Origin: Nematostella vectensis
Lineage: Eukaryota; Cnidaria; Anthozoa; Actiniaria; Edwardsiidae
NCBI RefSeq assembly: GCF_932526225.1
Contig: NC_064034.1
Span: 7,552,001-7,612,000 of the forward strand
DNA length: 60,000 bases
Direction of reading: 5' to 3'
In this document: piece by piece, positions 34,701 to 43,496 of the stretch
Position numbering within the stretch: the first letter of the stretch is position 1
Layout of the letters: every line of letters starts with the position of its first letter
Made by a program: the position numbers and the translations under genes
Notes under the pieces: model-generated
The model's input: the letters and a program-made list of their open reading frames with translations, nothing else
Database searches by the model: none
Told to the model about the DNA's origin: nothing

Positions 34701-37423
34701 GTTTAAAACAAAAACAGCAGAGCAAAGAATCCTGAAAATAAATTATAAAATAATTGCATGATTTGGAGTAAAGACTGACTTAGCAGTAAGTTGCATAAAA
34801 GCTCAGGCATTTTACTCATATCTTGATATTTTCTTAACATGATTCGAAAAAGAAACTCTTGCTCTCTGTGTTTATTTGCGGTTTCCCACCCAAAAACATT
34901 GTCTATGCATAATTTTAGCAGGGAAACTTCAGGCGCTCAAGTTTCCAAGTTTCTAACAGAGTTCGCAACTGATGTGTCCAATGCTATCATGGCCATAGCT
35001 AGCATGGAGGCAGGGGGGCAACTAATGTGTCAAATGCTATGTATCATGGCCATAGCTAGCATGGGGGCAGGGGGGCAACTAATGTGTCAAATGCTATGTA
35101 TCATGGCCATAGCTAGCATGGGGGCAGGGGGGCAACTAATGTGTCAAATGCTATGTATCATGGCCATAGCTAGCATGGGGGCAGGGGGGCAACTAATGTG
35201 TCAAATGCTATGTATCATGGCCATAGCTAGTATGGGGGCAGGGAGGCAACTAATGTGTCAAATGCTATGTATCATGGCCATAGCTAGCATGGGGGCAGGG
35301 AGGCAACTGATGTGTCAAATGTTATGTATCATGGCCATAGCTAGCATGGGGGCAGGGAGGCAACTGATGCGTCAAATGCTATCATGGCCATAGCTAGCAT
35401 GGGGGCAGGGAGGCAACTGATGCGTCAAATGCTATGTATCATGGCCATAGCTAGCATGGGGGCAGGGAGGCAACTGATGCGTCAAATGCCATGTATCATG
35501 GCCATAGCTAGCATGGGGGCAGGGAGGCAACTGATGCGTCAAATGCTATGTATCATGGCCATAGCTAGCATGGGGGCAGGGAGGCAACTGATGCGTCAAA
35601 TGCTATGTATCATGGCCATAGCTAGTATGGGGGCAGGGAGGCAACTGATGCGTCAAATGCTATGTATCATGGCCATAGCTAGCATGGGGGCAGGGAGGCA
35701 ACTGATGCGTCAAATGCTATGTATCATGGCCATAGCTAGCATGGGGGCAGGGAGGCAACTGATGCGTCAAATGCTATGTATCATGGCCATAGCTAGCATG
35801 GGGGCAGGGAGGCAACTGATGCGTCAAATGCTATGTATCATGGCCATAGCTAGCATGGGGGCAGGGAGGCAACTGATGCGTCAAATGCTATGTATCATGG
35901 CCATAGCTAGCATGGGGGCAGGGAGGCAACTGATGCGTCAAATGCTATGTATCATGGCCATAGCTAGCATGGGGGCATTTTCAATGGCCTTGGTTTCATG
36001 AAATCAACTGTAAAACAGCTTACTTCTTTTTCAGTGCTTGCAGGAGATCAGTAGCTGTCACTCTCTGCCGTGCCTTCTTTGCTGCCTCCTCATCCCACTC
36101 CTCATCATCATGAAGAATGGCTGACACACCCTCATGGTCAAACCTTCTTGCGCGTTTGCTGGACCTATGCTTTAGCTGACTTGCATTCTGCATTCTCTCA
36201 CGTTCCTCAGCAGCAAGAGTAGCATCATCAGCCTAAAGTAACATGAAAATAATGAGTTCATTTGTGATTTTGAGGTTTGTGAACTTATTATAATGAAATA
36301 CATACCCTATATCTGTGTAACACAAACCTCGAACAATTAATCTCACTGCTACATGTACAGTGTTTTTTTTTTTTTTTGCACTTGACTTTTGTTGTCTGAT
36401 AGTCTGATTTGATGCTTGGTAAATACAGAAATGGTTTTGACTCAATAATATCCAAAATGGCTAAGGCACATTGATACAGACATTATAGTTAAAGCATTTT
36501 CAGATGAATTGGGTTGCAGGGTTATCGTGTGTATCATCACCATCACATACTGTTATAGCATCAATCAAGGGAAGTAAGTAAGGGATTTGTCCCAAATTTG
36601 GTCTGAATACTTCAAAACCAGCATTGTCTACAGTGAGACATCAAGGTAACAAATCGATTGCAAGAATTTTTTTGCACAGCCAGCCCTGCACCAACCCACA
36701 AGTAGTAAAGGATGATAAACTCTTCCTTCCCTCCCCAATTATTTATACTAATATTATCTATGGATACATTTTGATCTGTATGGTAGGACACTTGGTGCAG
36801 AAAAACAGGGTTATGACAGAAAGGAACAGATTGAGTTGATGAGTACCCATAGCTTAGCTATAAATATGTTCTAAACTTGCCTGAAGATCTTGTAACTCCT
36901 TAATGGCCTCATACTCTTTGTCACATCTCATTCTCTCAACTGATTCATCTTCCTTATAAAACTCTTCTTCCTCACACGGTCCGCCAACAGGAAGGTTACA
37001 AAGAAAGATCTTAATCTCATCGAACGACACATCACTCTCTGGTCTTTCTCTCTGATCCAGAAATGCCTTCCATGTCCGGATGGAAAAATAATCTTCGTGA
37101 ACCGATTTGAACAAAAACAACGCTGATTTAATTGAAATTCGATTTGTTCCCTCGTAATCTAGGGCTCGAAAATCCCAGTAAATCTTATCTTCGAGAGTTT
37201 TTCGGCGTTCAAATTCTTCCAACACGGCACTGAAGTATTCTCTGCTGCATCTCCCATCGGCATTATGCCCGCACACGGTTAGAAGTGCACCTTCGGCCTG
37301 CCTTGGGTCCAAGGCGGAGAAATAGCAGGTTTCGTGAAATTCCAAAAGTTGTTCTTTAGTTAGGTATCCACGCATTCCAGTGTCTAGTAAGTCGAACATC
37401 ATCTCCAAGTCTGGAATCCCCAT
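10682..37423 (-). CDS. giant EF-hand-like plus coiled-coil repeat protein, about 2805 aa, 40 exons
   Basis: I joined 40 minus-strand exons by splice signals. Phases agree at every junction and total 8418 nt including the stop. ATG is at 37423 and TAG at 10684-10682. Exon 1 encodes a degenerate EF-hand-like head. The rest is almost entirely charged alpha-helical coiled coil (Glu/Arg/Lys/Gln/Leu). It holds five copies of a 405-435-residue supermodule starting near residues 252, 666, 1072, 1479 and 1915, then a diverged tail. No transmembrane segment or signal peptide is visible, so a cytoplasmic scaffold or cytoskeletal role is inferred only from composition. I do not recognise a named orthologue; trichohyalin-like labels would reflect composition, not descent. 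All introns look GT-AG except intron 1, which appears to use GC. Exon structure is well supported; function is unknown. Confidence 0.85.
13241..13426. mobile_element. MITE-like element with 16-bp TIRs and 5-bp target duplication
   Basis: The left end caggcccgtagccagg and the inverse of the right end match at 15 of 16 bases. The element is 186 bp and is flanked on both sides by GTTCC. It lies in the intron between exons 35 and 36 of the coiled-coil gene. It resembles family A ends (CAGG-CGTAGCCA) but is a distinct family. Confidence 0.75.
13590..13975. repeat. 38-bp tandem array reaching a splice donor
   Basis: About ten copies of a unit containing gtcttgtgtaaac, then acaataaagtgtttc. In the sense of the gene each copy carries GACACG followed by GT, copying the last codons and donor of exon 35, which forms the right edge of the array. 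Confidence 0.85.
14796..14814. repeat. poly-G run
   Basis: A homopolymer of about 19 G within an intron of the coiled-coil gene. Its length is likely to be unreliable in assembly. Confidence 0.8.
15121..18298 (-). other. exons 27-33: supermodule 5
   Basis: Exons: rest of 18463-18135, 17990-17714, 17564-17365, 16959-16701, 16351-16172, 15763-15536 and 15246-15121. Segments include YDALKDKLLMEAMMKQMG, LVKLKLQEKRLREDGK, KERQQQLLKERLEKLR, FDTAAILFSLAKQQ, RARQEQLARDRLAALK and LLADLQEKQQSENSAM. Exon 28 has an acidic insertion (about residues 2004-2050) that lengthens this copy. Confidence 0.85.
15364..15590. repeat. 148-bp-offset partial duplication of exon 32 end
   Basis: The segment 15512-15590, which covers the end of exon 32 and its donor, recurs at 15364-15442 inside the following intron. 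In the intronic copy the donor has changed from GTAAG to GCGTG, so it appears disabled, while the coding part is still open. Confidence 0.85.
18299..22310 (-). other. exons 21-27: supermodule 4
   Basis: Exons: rest of 22457-22169, 21580-21333, 20821-20622, 20257-20095, 19535-19386, 19030-18791 and the start of 18463-18135. Segments include YDALRDKLMAEALMKQVG, LVQLKLEAKRLKQEG, GENRTNYEKHLQERLAKRR, FDRAALVFGLAQ, RERQMLLARERLAARR and LLADLQQQQDMEQE. Confidence 0.85.
21001..21140. repeat. 71-bp tandem duplication
   Basis: Two near-identical 71-bp copies start at 21001 and 21072 with agtaatcagggaac. They lie in the intron between exons 22 and 23. Confidence 0.9.
22525..22780. repeat. degenerate intronic repeats
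   Basis: About six diverged copies of a 50-60-bp unit containing aaaacgcatgaaactattg and cctgatttgata. They lie in the intron between exons 20 and 21 and do not overlap a splice site. Confidence 0.7.
23490..24300. repeat. 26-29-bp tandem array reaching a splice donor
   Basis: About 30 copies of a unit containing tactgacctggatcaagtaa. In the sense of the gene each copy reads ACTTGATCCAG followed by GTCAGT. This is the last 11 bases and the donor of exon 19, whose edge at 24292 is the final copy. Confidence 0.95.
24850..25195. repeat. 32-bp tandem array reaching a splice donor
   Basis: About ten copies of a unit containing tctctctcgtccttgtgttc and atactcattaca. In gene sense each carries CACAAGGACGAGAGAGAT followed by GTAA, the end of exon 18 with its donor. 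The exon edge at 25172 lies within the last copy. Confidence 0.9.
25985..26205. repeat. 56-bp tandem array containing a splice acceptor
   Basis: Exon 17 starts at 25997. Its acceptor and first codons (CCAG followed by GTATGACGA) recur about four times upstream in the gene, each with a TTAACGTT-type tract before it and an ACGAGGGCG-like exon start. Confidence 0.85.
27403..30549 (-). other. exons 8-14: supermodule 2
   Basis: Exons: 30549-30346, 30128-29910, 29731-29577, 29277-29165, 28847-28656, 28241-28048 and the first part of 27543-27351. Order of segments: YDALRDKLLLEAL; LSEQERQARLLRLKLQEKRL; GKFDEAAALLGEGL; GENRQHYLDRLKERLARR; EKDALLRRLR; RQAELARLRREKR; FDDAALLLGLAE; RERQEQLARDRLARRK; ALERKHSAEQE; IMADLQEEQDKESEG. 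This is the clearest statement of the module. Confidence 0.85.
30535..30880. repeat. degenerate tandem repeat containing a splice acceptor
   Basis: About six diverged copies of a 55-65-bp unit with cgtcgtactaaaagagaagt and a ggaaacaac tract. The first copy contains the acceptor TTTTAG and TACGACGCG start of exon 8, and others retain the acceptor sequence. Confidence 0.75.
30879..36232 (-). other. exons 2-7: linker and supermodule 1
   Basis: Exons: 36232-36024, 34681-34395, 33596-33302, 32672-32422, 31750-31485 and 31022-30879. Exon 2 is an acidic and basic linker. Supermodule 1 (residues 252-665) is the most diverged copy: its opening reads YELIREML where the others read YDAL-DKL, and KDGKFHSFSKLPG replaces the GKFDEA-LLGEG segment. 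The phase-2 intron before the Arg/Gln-rich RQQTLAAARL segment is retained. Confidence 0.8.
34982..35983. repeat. 57-bp minisatellite in intron 2
   Basis: About 17 copies of a 57-bp unit beginning atcatggccatagctagcat. The period is a multiple of three, so a plus-strand frame stays open through the array. One copy near 35380 lacks six bases. The array lies inside intron 2 of the coiled-coil gene, antisense to it, and is not regarded as coding. Confidence 0.9.
36881..37423 (-). other. exon 1: degenerate EF-hand-like head domain
   Basis: This 181-residue exon has three EF-hand-like loops: residues 14-25 (starting DTGMRGYLT), about 54-64 (NADGRC) and 89-100 (DYEGTNRIS). In the two loops that align cleanly the usual Glu at position 12 is replaced (Gln, Ser), and Gly or Glu stands at position 3, so calcium binding is doubtful. 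The layout recalls the EF-hand regions of PP2A B''-type subunits (inference). The exon ends CAG before GCAAGT, a GC-type donor. Confidence 0.7.
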
Positions 37424-37712
37424 TTTGATTGAATTTAGTGGTTAAAATAAGTAGTGTTATTGCTTATTGTTCGTCAAACTCGATGGGACACTAAAGCCTT
37501 GGCGATGTAGGTATGCACACGACCACAAGGAAATGCTGGATTTGGGAGGACAATTTCGTCGAGGTCTCACCAAGTAATTGATCCTACGCCAAAAACATAC
37601 TCCTGTAGCAACCCCTTACGGATTTTTATCAACGAATGGCTTCATTTTACCTAGAAACCTTCAAAACAAAATGGCTTCTTACCACCAAATGCCGGATCTT
37701 GTGTTTATAACG

Positions 37713-37720
37713 TGACGTCA
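37713..37720. promoter_or_regulatory. CRE-like site TGACGTCA
   Basis: A perfect palindromic TGACGTCA lies 290 bp upstream of the ATG of the coiled-coil gene. CREB/ATF factors bind this site in animals. No TATA box is evident nearby. Confidence 0.4.
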
Positions 37721-37729
37721 CATACCCCG

Positions 37730-39070
37730 GGTAACACACAGAGGGTTATTTACATAAAAGTACACAGGAAACCCATAATATGAAAGGAGAAACGCCGAGA
37801 CAATTGGGCAATGAAACAAAAGCCCCCATTGGCGCAAAAACCCAAAAGAGGACCCCTAGTTTGAGAAATTGCTTTTGCCCTGTCAATCCGGATAACATGA
37901 AATTGAATAATTAGAACTCCGCGCTAACTGAATCTTGCTTCAATGGATACTATCTTTCAGTCAACAACAACGAGAGTTTTTTTGCGTTCAAGAGCCATTT
38001 TGCGTTCATCAGAACATGATACAAACAAAAAAGGCTCAATTGCTGTAATAAAAAAGAAAAAAAATCTGCAAATTGCGCAGTGACGTTTTAATAGCCAAAT
38101 TCGTTGTTGCGAGCCCTCCCTTTTAAAAACTTGAAAAATTTGCTGCGTTTTCTGATTCGTCAGCATAAAAAAAAAAACAGTCGCCAAGGCAGTTTTTCCA
38201 AAAAGCTTGAGTGTTCTACCGAACTGGAAAGCGGCAAGAGGCCAGCTAAAGCTTGGAGCCCTGAGTTTACGCCACGCGCCTCCTACGATGATTGGCGGAT
38301 CAGAAACTACGCAGCAATTTTTTTTTAGTTTTCAATACGGGGGGCGCTTAACAAAGAATTAGCTATAATGTAAGAAAAAGATAACAGTTTTATGGATACC
38401 ACTTCACTGTGAATGGTAGGGTTTGGCAGGGGCGTGGCAAGGGGGTGGCCTATGGGGCTCGGGCAGCAAAAAAAAGTTAATGTATGTGACATTATCTAAA
38501 ATACAGGAGAAAATGCCTTGAGATTCACTTTTGGGCCCACTCCTGTTAAAAATCCTGGCTACGCCGCTGTGGGGTATAATCCCTTGGCACTACCCCATGG
38601 GCAGTTCCTCCTATACCCAGACATCATAATATCAATTATTTCAAATAAAACATTTATGGACGGCCATACAATTATGTCTACTATAGTATCTATCATTATG
38701 AGTGTGTGAATGGAGATAAAGGGTGCTGAGAACTTTTAGTAACTATGTTTTGAAAGTTTGAAAGAATTTTTTAACGATACCCCATCCCCCCGATCCATTT
38801 TATTTTCTATGGTTTCTGGCTCAGGTGGCAAGTTGTTAGCACATTCGACTTTTCGTAGGGCAATTATGGGACCTTTCTCTTCACACGCCTTTGGAAGAAA
38901 TGTACAGTAGGATCTTTTTTTCTTCTTCTTTTTTTTTTTCATGCGAGCCTGCCGTCAGCTACTGGTCAGCGATTCACACCAATAATAAATCCAAAGATAA
39001 AGCGGACATATCACAAATCATGAAAATACTTTCGTTAGTGATTCGCTGTGTTGATCTATTGAGATTACAA
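37730..39070. other. intergenic between divergent genes
   Basis: Apart from the MITE at 38427-38569 there is AT-rich noncoding sequence with short homopolymers and no recognisable gene. The neighbouring genes diverge from here. Confidence 0.5.
38427..38569. mobile_element. MITE-like element, family A copy 2 (internally deleted)
   Basis: The left end CAGGGGCGTGGCAAGGGGGT and the right end (tcctgttaaaaatcctgg, then ctacgccgctg) match the element at 3133-3531. The middle is shortened to give 143 bp. Confidence 0.75.
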
Positions 39071-39078
39071 CTACAAAG

Positions 39079-40428
39079 ATGATGGGAGCTCAGCCGACAA
39101 ACAATCTACAGTCAGAGATGGTCAAGCGAATTCAGGGACGGCCCTGCTGGCAGCATTTCAGCGCCGTAGTGACAGTGGCGGGTAAGAGCTTTGGCGTGCA
39201 ACTAACAAAAAAAAAAACAATATACATAAAATGGTGTAACTTTTTTTTAACAATTTCCCTTGAGTTAAAAGATTTTTGATTTATGAATTATCGACAAATA
39301 CGTAAGTTTTAGATAATTTTGCATTGAAGTATTTTTGTCCAAGAGGTCCAAGTAGTTTCATTAGCTCAATCGGTCAGCACCAAACAGAAGTTTTTGATCG
39401 TTTGAAAAACAATATTATATGTGTAATAACCCTCATTTCTCATTTCATTTTTTTAAATATATCGTGATTTTATAATCACTGTCGACCGCATGGTCACGCG
39501 ATTAATTTTTCATCGACTGCGCGCTAATTCTGATTTCGCTGATTTCTTCAGTGGCACCTGTACAAAACCTGCTCCGCATTGTTCGGCGAACAGAAAATAG
39601 AGGCTTTCTACAATTTATCGTAATTCAGCAACAATTCCTCGAAATTTTTTCGTGTTCAACAGTTTCCGTCGATTTGTATTAAATATTTTAATATGTTTTG
39701 ACCAAGGCCCATACGTGTCATTTTTTGGGGAAAGACTGGTTTTGAAAAGTATTGCTTTTTAGTTTGTAAAACATATCAAAATCTGTTAAACAATCATGCA
39801 CAAAACAGAGGGGGGTGGGGTCTATGGTGGTTCAGAAATGATTTGCCCTTTTCAAGATAGCGCAAGATGACTCCTCCCCCCTCAGATATCCTTGATCCAT
39901 TACGGTACAGTTTCAATGTAAGTGCATACCTCCCTAGTATTGGTTTGACGAGGTTGTAATCTTCTCTCCCCAGGCTTTACCCTATTGCTCCTATACAAGC
40001 TCTGGAGTATTCACGGTCGTAGGAGCCTGGCACTAGGCGAGACGTCGGTTCTGGTCCAAGACCAGCGGGGATCGGGACTTTACCTTACCCTAAAGCTACG
40101 CTGTTATTATTGTGATACAGAGGATTACGGTCCCACATGGAAAGATGTCATGTCAGACAAGACGTGCCAGGACACTATCATGTCTCAGTGCTACGCCAAT
40201 CAAACCACAGGAGATCGCAAGGTTACTAAGGTCGTAAGCCTTATAAGGGCATGTGTAAGTGAATGTACATGCTCAGACGAGGAGAATTGGTGCTCGCCGG
40301 AAGTGTGCGGTCGAAATGTGCAGTGCTGTTGGCGCCAGGTGTACTGCAATGATGAACATGAAAAAAGGATAGGACTCAGTCAGCCGGCATTCACACATAA
40401 ATACCATGATACACACAACCGTGTGTAA
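39079..40428 (+). CDS. Ly6/three-finger-like cysteine-rich membrane protein, two exons
   Basis: Exon 1 is 39079-39181 (ATG at 39079 or 39082; donor GTAAGAG) and exon 2 is 39974-40428 (acceptor CCCCAG), giving 185 residues. The exon junction falls inside a hydrophobic segment (about residues 26-43, FSAVVTVAG joined to FTLLLLYKLW) that would serve as a signal anchor. The C-terminal part is cysteine-rich: RCYYC opens it and CCWRQVYCND closes it. This resembles the C-x2-C start and CC...CN end of Ly6/uPAR three-finger domains, which form extracellular disulfide-bonded folds. The N-terminal anchor with a C-terminal domain suggests type II topology. That is atypical, since most family members are secreted or GPI-anchored. 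The fold is inferred from the cysteine pattern only. Confidence 0.65.
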
Positions 40429-40529
40429 GCCTATTCAACAGGTCTTTGTAAATAGACTACAATTGCGAAGTCAACAGTTTATTTTTATTTCGCTAAATAC
40501 AGAGAAAAGAGGCCTCTGCTAAGGTATTC

Positions 40530-40700
40530 TTTTTTAGGCTTGGGAGGTGCGTTGGGCCCCTCCGACCCCCCCCCCCCCCCCAGCCCCATTTTAGGCTTGG
40601 GAGGTGCGCTGGGCCCCGCCGACCCCCTCCCCCCCCCCAGCTCCCTTCCAGGCTTGGGAGGCGCGCCGCGCCCCTCCGAGCCCCCCAGCCCCGTCTCATG
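40530..40700. repeat. left outer terminal repeat, tandem G/C-rich units
   Basis: Three tandem copies of a roughly 60-bp unit (ggcttgggaggtgcg, gggcccc, then a C-run). The inverse unit occurs at the right end at 50584-50670. Confidence 0.75.
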
Positions 40701-40713
40701 CAGATGAGGCCCC

Positions 40714-40880
40714 GCGTAGATAAACAATTAGCAATAATTGGCAATTACTTATCTACGTCGGGACCACTTCGCGTAGATGAACAATTAGCAATAATTGGCA
40801 ATTACAAATCTACGTCGGGTCCTCTTTGCGTAGATAAATAATTAGCAATGGTTAGCAATCATTGATCTACGGCGGGACTG
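40714..40880. repeat. three 57-bp hairpin units near the left terminus
   Basis: Units start at 40714, 40771 and 40828. Each begins gcgtagat, contains aattagcaat and ends atctacg, so each can fold back on itself. The right terminus lacks them. Confidence 0.85.
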
Positions 40881-40892
40881 GGGCCTTTCATA

Positions 40893-40971
40893 GAAACGGG
40901 TGGGAACTTTGCAATTAGACCCCCGTCTGTCCTGTAGTATCTATATGTATATAGCATGTGCATAGCATTGA

Positions 40972-40973
<2 letters not shown>
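40893..40973. repeat. left inner terminal inverted repeat
   Basis: Shares gaaacgggtgggaac, gcaattagacccccgtctgt and agcatgtgcatagcatt in order with the inverse of 50501-50581, with a few mismatches. Confidence 0.9.
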
Positions 40974-41164
<191 letters not shown>

Positions 41165-41177
<13 letters not shown>

Positions 41178-41430
41178 AGGGCGATGGTATAAGGGTGACG
41201 CAAGCAAAACTCTAACTTCGAGAACTTTTTCGTCTTGAGGGCCTTCATGTACTCTTTCATCTTCTCTTCTGAGAGCTCCGCGCCGTAGTCGTGCAGGATA
41301 GCTTTCATGTCCGCCTTGCTCGGCGTATAGAAGACCACCAAGGCCGCGATGTTCTCACGGAACGGCTTCGTGATGCTGGTGAGCTGCTGCGTGATCACCC
41401 ACACGCTAATACCCACGTGGCGCGCGCTGA
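41165..41430 (-). pseudogene. FtsK/HerA-type packaging ATPase, C-terminal fragment
   Basis: About 85 residues remain. ISVWVITQQLTSI is the sensor-like beta strand and glutamine motif of A32-like genome-packaging ATPases, followed by KPFRENIAALVVFYTPS. These motors load DNA into capsids of Polintons and related dsDNA viruses. The Walker A and B region is missing: the frame is cut at about 41430, where an unrelated plus-strand gene begins. The last codons run into the palindrome at 40972-41177. Confidence 0.75.
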
Positions 41431-41470
41431 ACGCGGCCTCCCGGCCGTCGAGTCGCTGGGCTGCTTAACG

Positions 41471-41992
41471 CAGCCAGCCGGGACGGCTACCAGAGGTGAA
41501 CAAACTGACATAGCAGACGCGAGGGAGAAACTCGCGATTCTCGTAGCCTCGGGGAAGTCGAGAGAAATGGTAGACAAGGCCCTGCACCACGACGACGTTA
41601 AACGCATGAGCGCCGAGGAGGCGAGGAAGTAGGAGAAGCGATACGAGACCGCTCTAGCCAGCCGGACTACAGACGCCCTGGCAGACAGCTTTCTGAAGCT
41701 TACGACCAAGCTAGTAGGCATGGCGCTGCCGATAGACAGTGTGGTCGATCTCCACAATGACCTAGTGTCCGACTACATCATCAACAACGAGCTCCGCACA
41801 TTGTGCGGAAGCCTGTCTCTACGCTGCGGTCGTTTGATGGCTTTAGCCGACGGGGCGTTACACGTAGCACGCCATGTGAACACCGCCGGAACGGCAAGCG
41901 CTGACACGCGGTGCCAACACGAGGTAGCAGTCGCGGACCCACCAGTGGTTTGCCCGCAAACGCACACTGGCGAGTCTGCCATCCCAGAGTAG
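41471..41992 (+). pseudogene. Polinton accessory protein with nonsense codon
   Basis: A helical protein in one frame interrupted by a TAG at 41630-41632. Upstream is AREKLAILVASGKSREMVDKA; downstream is SRTTDALADSFLKL, then MALPIDSVVDLHNDLVSDYI. The 5' end is fused to the ATPase remnant, so the true start is lost. A GCCGGAACGGC palindrome at 41885 lies in the last part and the sequence beyond it looks unrelated to the rest. Function is unknown. Confidence 0.55.
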
Positions 41993-42118
41993 ACGTTCAT
42001 TTGAAAGCTTGCCACTTCTTCAGCAACCAAGTAGTTGCACCACAAATGGAGGTACCTCAAGGAAGTACCAGTGCCCAGCGACCCTACGGGTAAGCGGAAC
42101 CTGACAAACAAGCTGCTG

Positions 42119-42680
42119 ATGAAAAAAACTCATCAAAAAACTGCTCATGAACTTGCACGTACGCCTTCGGCGTTAGTGGAGAGAATCACGAGCCCCGAAC
42201 CACCCGCGACCCGACCTAAACACCCTGGACGAGTCGAAGCTGGAAGGCGCATGGCAAAGTGGAACCGACTTAACAGAGCGAAGAAAGAGACACTTCGTGT
42301 CGTGCAACACGTTGCGTCGCCGGTCGCTAGCGAGTCGCAGGGACGCGAGGGCTTGCGTGCGCGCCGAAGATGCCTTCGGCATCGTACACACACCAGTCCC
42401 GGAAAGGAACTCTGCTTGGTCGGCTAGCTCGGTTATCGGGGTCGCTGGTCTTCTAGTGTCATTGATCGGCCTCTACACACGTAGGCGGGAGCTAGCTGCC
42501 GCGTTCACTCGTACACCAGCTGTTAATCAGCGAGCTACCGATCCACTTGTAGTAGCCGACGACGTGACTCCGCCCGCAAGGCCGCCGCTGGCGGCCGCAC
42601 AGCAGATCAAGGATCGACCACTTGCCGTTCCGGCGAGCCGACCCGGACAGTGCAAATCTCGACTGTTAGCAATAGAGTAA
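42119..42680 (+). pseudogene. basic single-pass membrane protein with frameshift
   Basis: From ATG at 42119 a strongly basic region (RVEAGRRMAKWNRLNRAKK) runs to about 42300, where the frame changes. The second frame holds a transmembrane segment (SSVIGVAGLLVSLIGLY, then TRRRELAAAF) and ends at 42680. The palindrome GCCGTTCCGGC at 42624 lies near the C terminus. It is probably a small virion membrane component of the Polinton, inferred from neighbours. Confidence 0.5.
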
Positions 42681-42750
42681 GCAGACATTTAAACACAAGG
42701 GCCCCACCCATATTTGCCCGTCCGTGCATCACACACGTGTGTATGTATAC

Positions 42751-42975
42751 ATGTCGACGACGCAGCAAAGCAAGATTACAAAGACCATCACCGACGACGC
42801 AGTCATACCCGGCCTCGTTGCCGGTATCGGCTGGGTTGGGCGCAAGGTCTTGCGCGAAGACTTCACCAAAGACCCCTCCGCGAACGCCATGAACTACGCA
42901 AAAATGACCGCCGCCGTTGCAGGTGCTGTCGCTTTGAAGGGTTACCTTGTGGACCAGAAGATCCTGCCCATGTAG
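42751..42975 (+). CDS. small hydrophobic Polinton protein, 74 aa
   Basis: Intact ORF. Two apolar stretches (AVIPGLVAGIGWVGRKV and MTAAVAGAVALKGYLV) flank a polar middle (REDFTKDPSANAMNYAK). The ATG at 42751 is preferred over an upstream in-frame one because the conserved-looking part starts there. One of the few undamaged genes of the element. A minor virion membrane role is inferred; no family name is offered. Confidence 0.55.
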   Translation: MSTTQQSKITKTITDDAVIPGLVAGIGWVGRKVLREDFTKDPSANAMNYAKMTAAVAGAVALKGYLVDQKILPM

Positions 42976-43080
42976 TAGTGTACTGTGGGACACTACTACA
43001 TGTGTAGGCCATGTATTCGTGTTCATGTAGTACACGTACACACAGCACGTGAAGTGTGCGAAGCACACACACACTACTCG

Positions 43081-43496
43081 ATGGACTTCATCGCGATTTT
43101 GGTTGGTGGCGCCGTCCTAAACGCGACTGCATTCGTTGGTGGCATTTACCTCGCAAAGTTCCTGTCGAACGATGAGAGCCCTGCCTTAGCTGAGAAGGAG
43201 AGGCACGACAAGGCCCTAGAGAAATACCAACAAAACTATGGACGCTACCAACAGCGGCGACAAAAAATCCTCGATTGGCAAGCTCAAAGTCGCGAGAGAG
43301 GGGCCCTCGCAAAGCAAAACTTCAACGACACTGACTACACGCTCAAACTCTACAACCAAAACAATCCCAGGAGTCGATGCGGGCTCCTGAGTTGTCCGAC
43401 TACTACATCCCCAGCAAAACGCAGAAAAACGCCGAGTTGGCGTAGATTGTCGCCGGCGCTCTCGCCATCGGCTACACAGCTAGCCGCTTGCTGTGA
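43081..43496 (+). pseudogene. membrane-anchored coiled-coil Polinton protein, broken
   Basis: The ATG at 43081 starts a hydrophobic N terminus (MDFIAILVGGAVLNATAFVG) followed by a helical charged part (KERHDKALEKYQQNYGRYQQ). The frame shifts near 43365. The second frame has a TAG at 43443-43445 and then a hydrophobic tail (IVAGALAIGYTASRLL) to a TGA at 43494-43496. Hydrophobic segments at both ends suggest a membrane-spanning virion protein. Function unknown. Confidence 0.55.

Noticed and set aside
34839-36001. Two long open frames repeating MAIASMGAG-type units
   Set aside because: Produced by a 57-bp minisatellite whose period is a multiple of three. They lie antisense in an intron with no promoter or domain.
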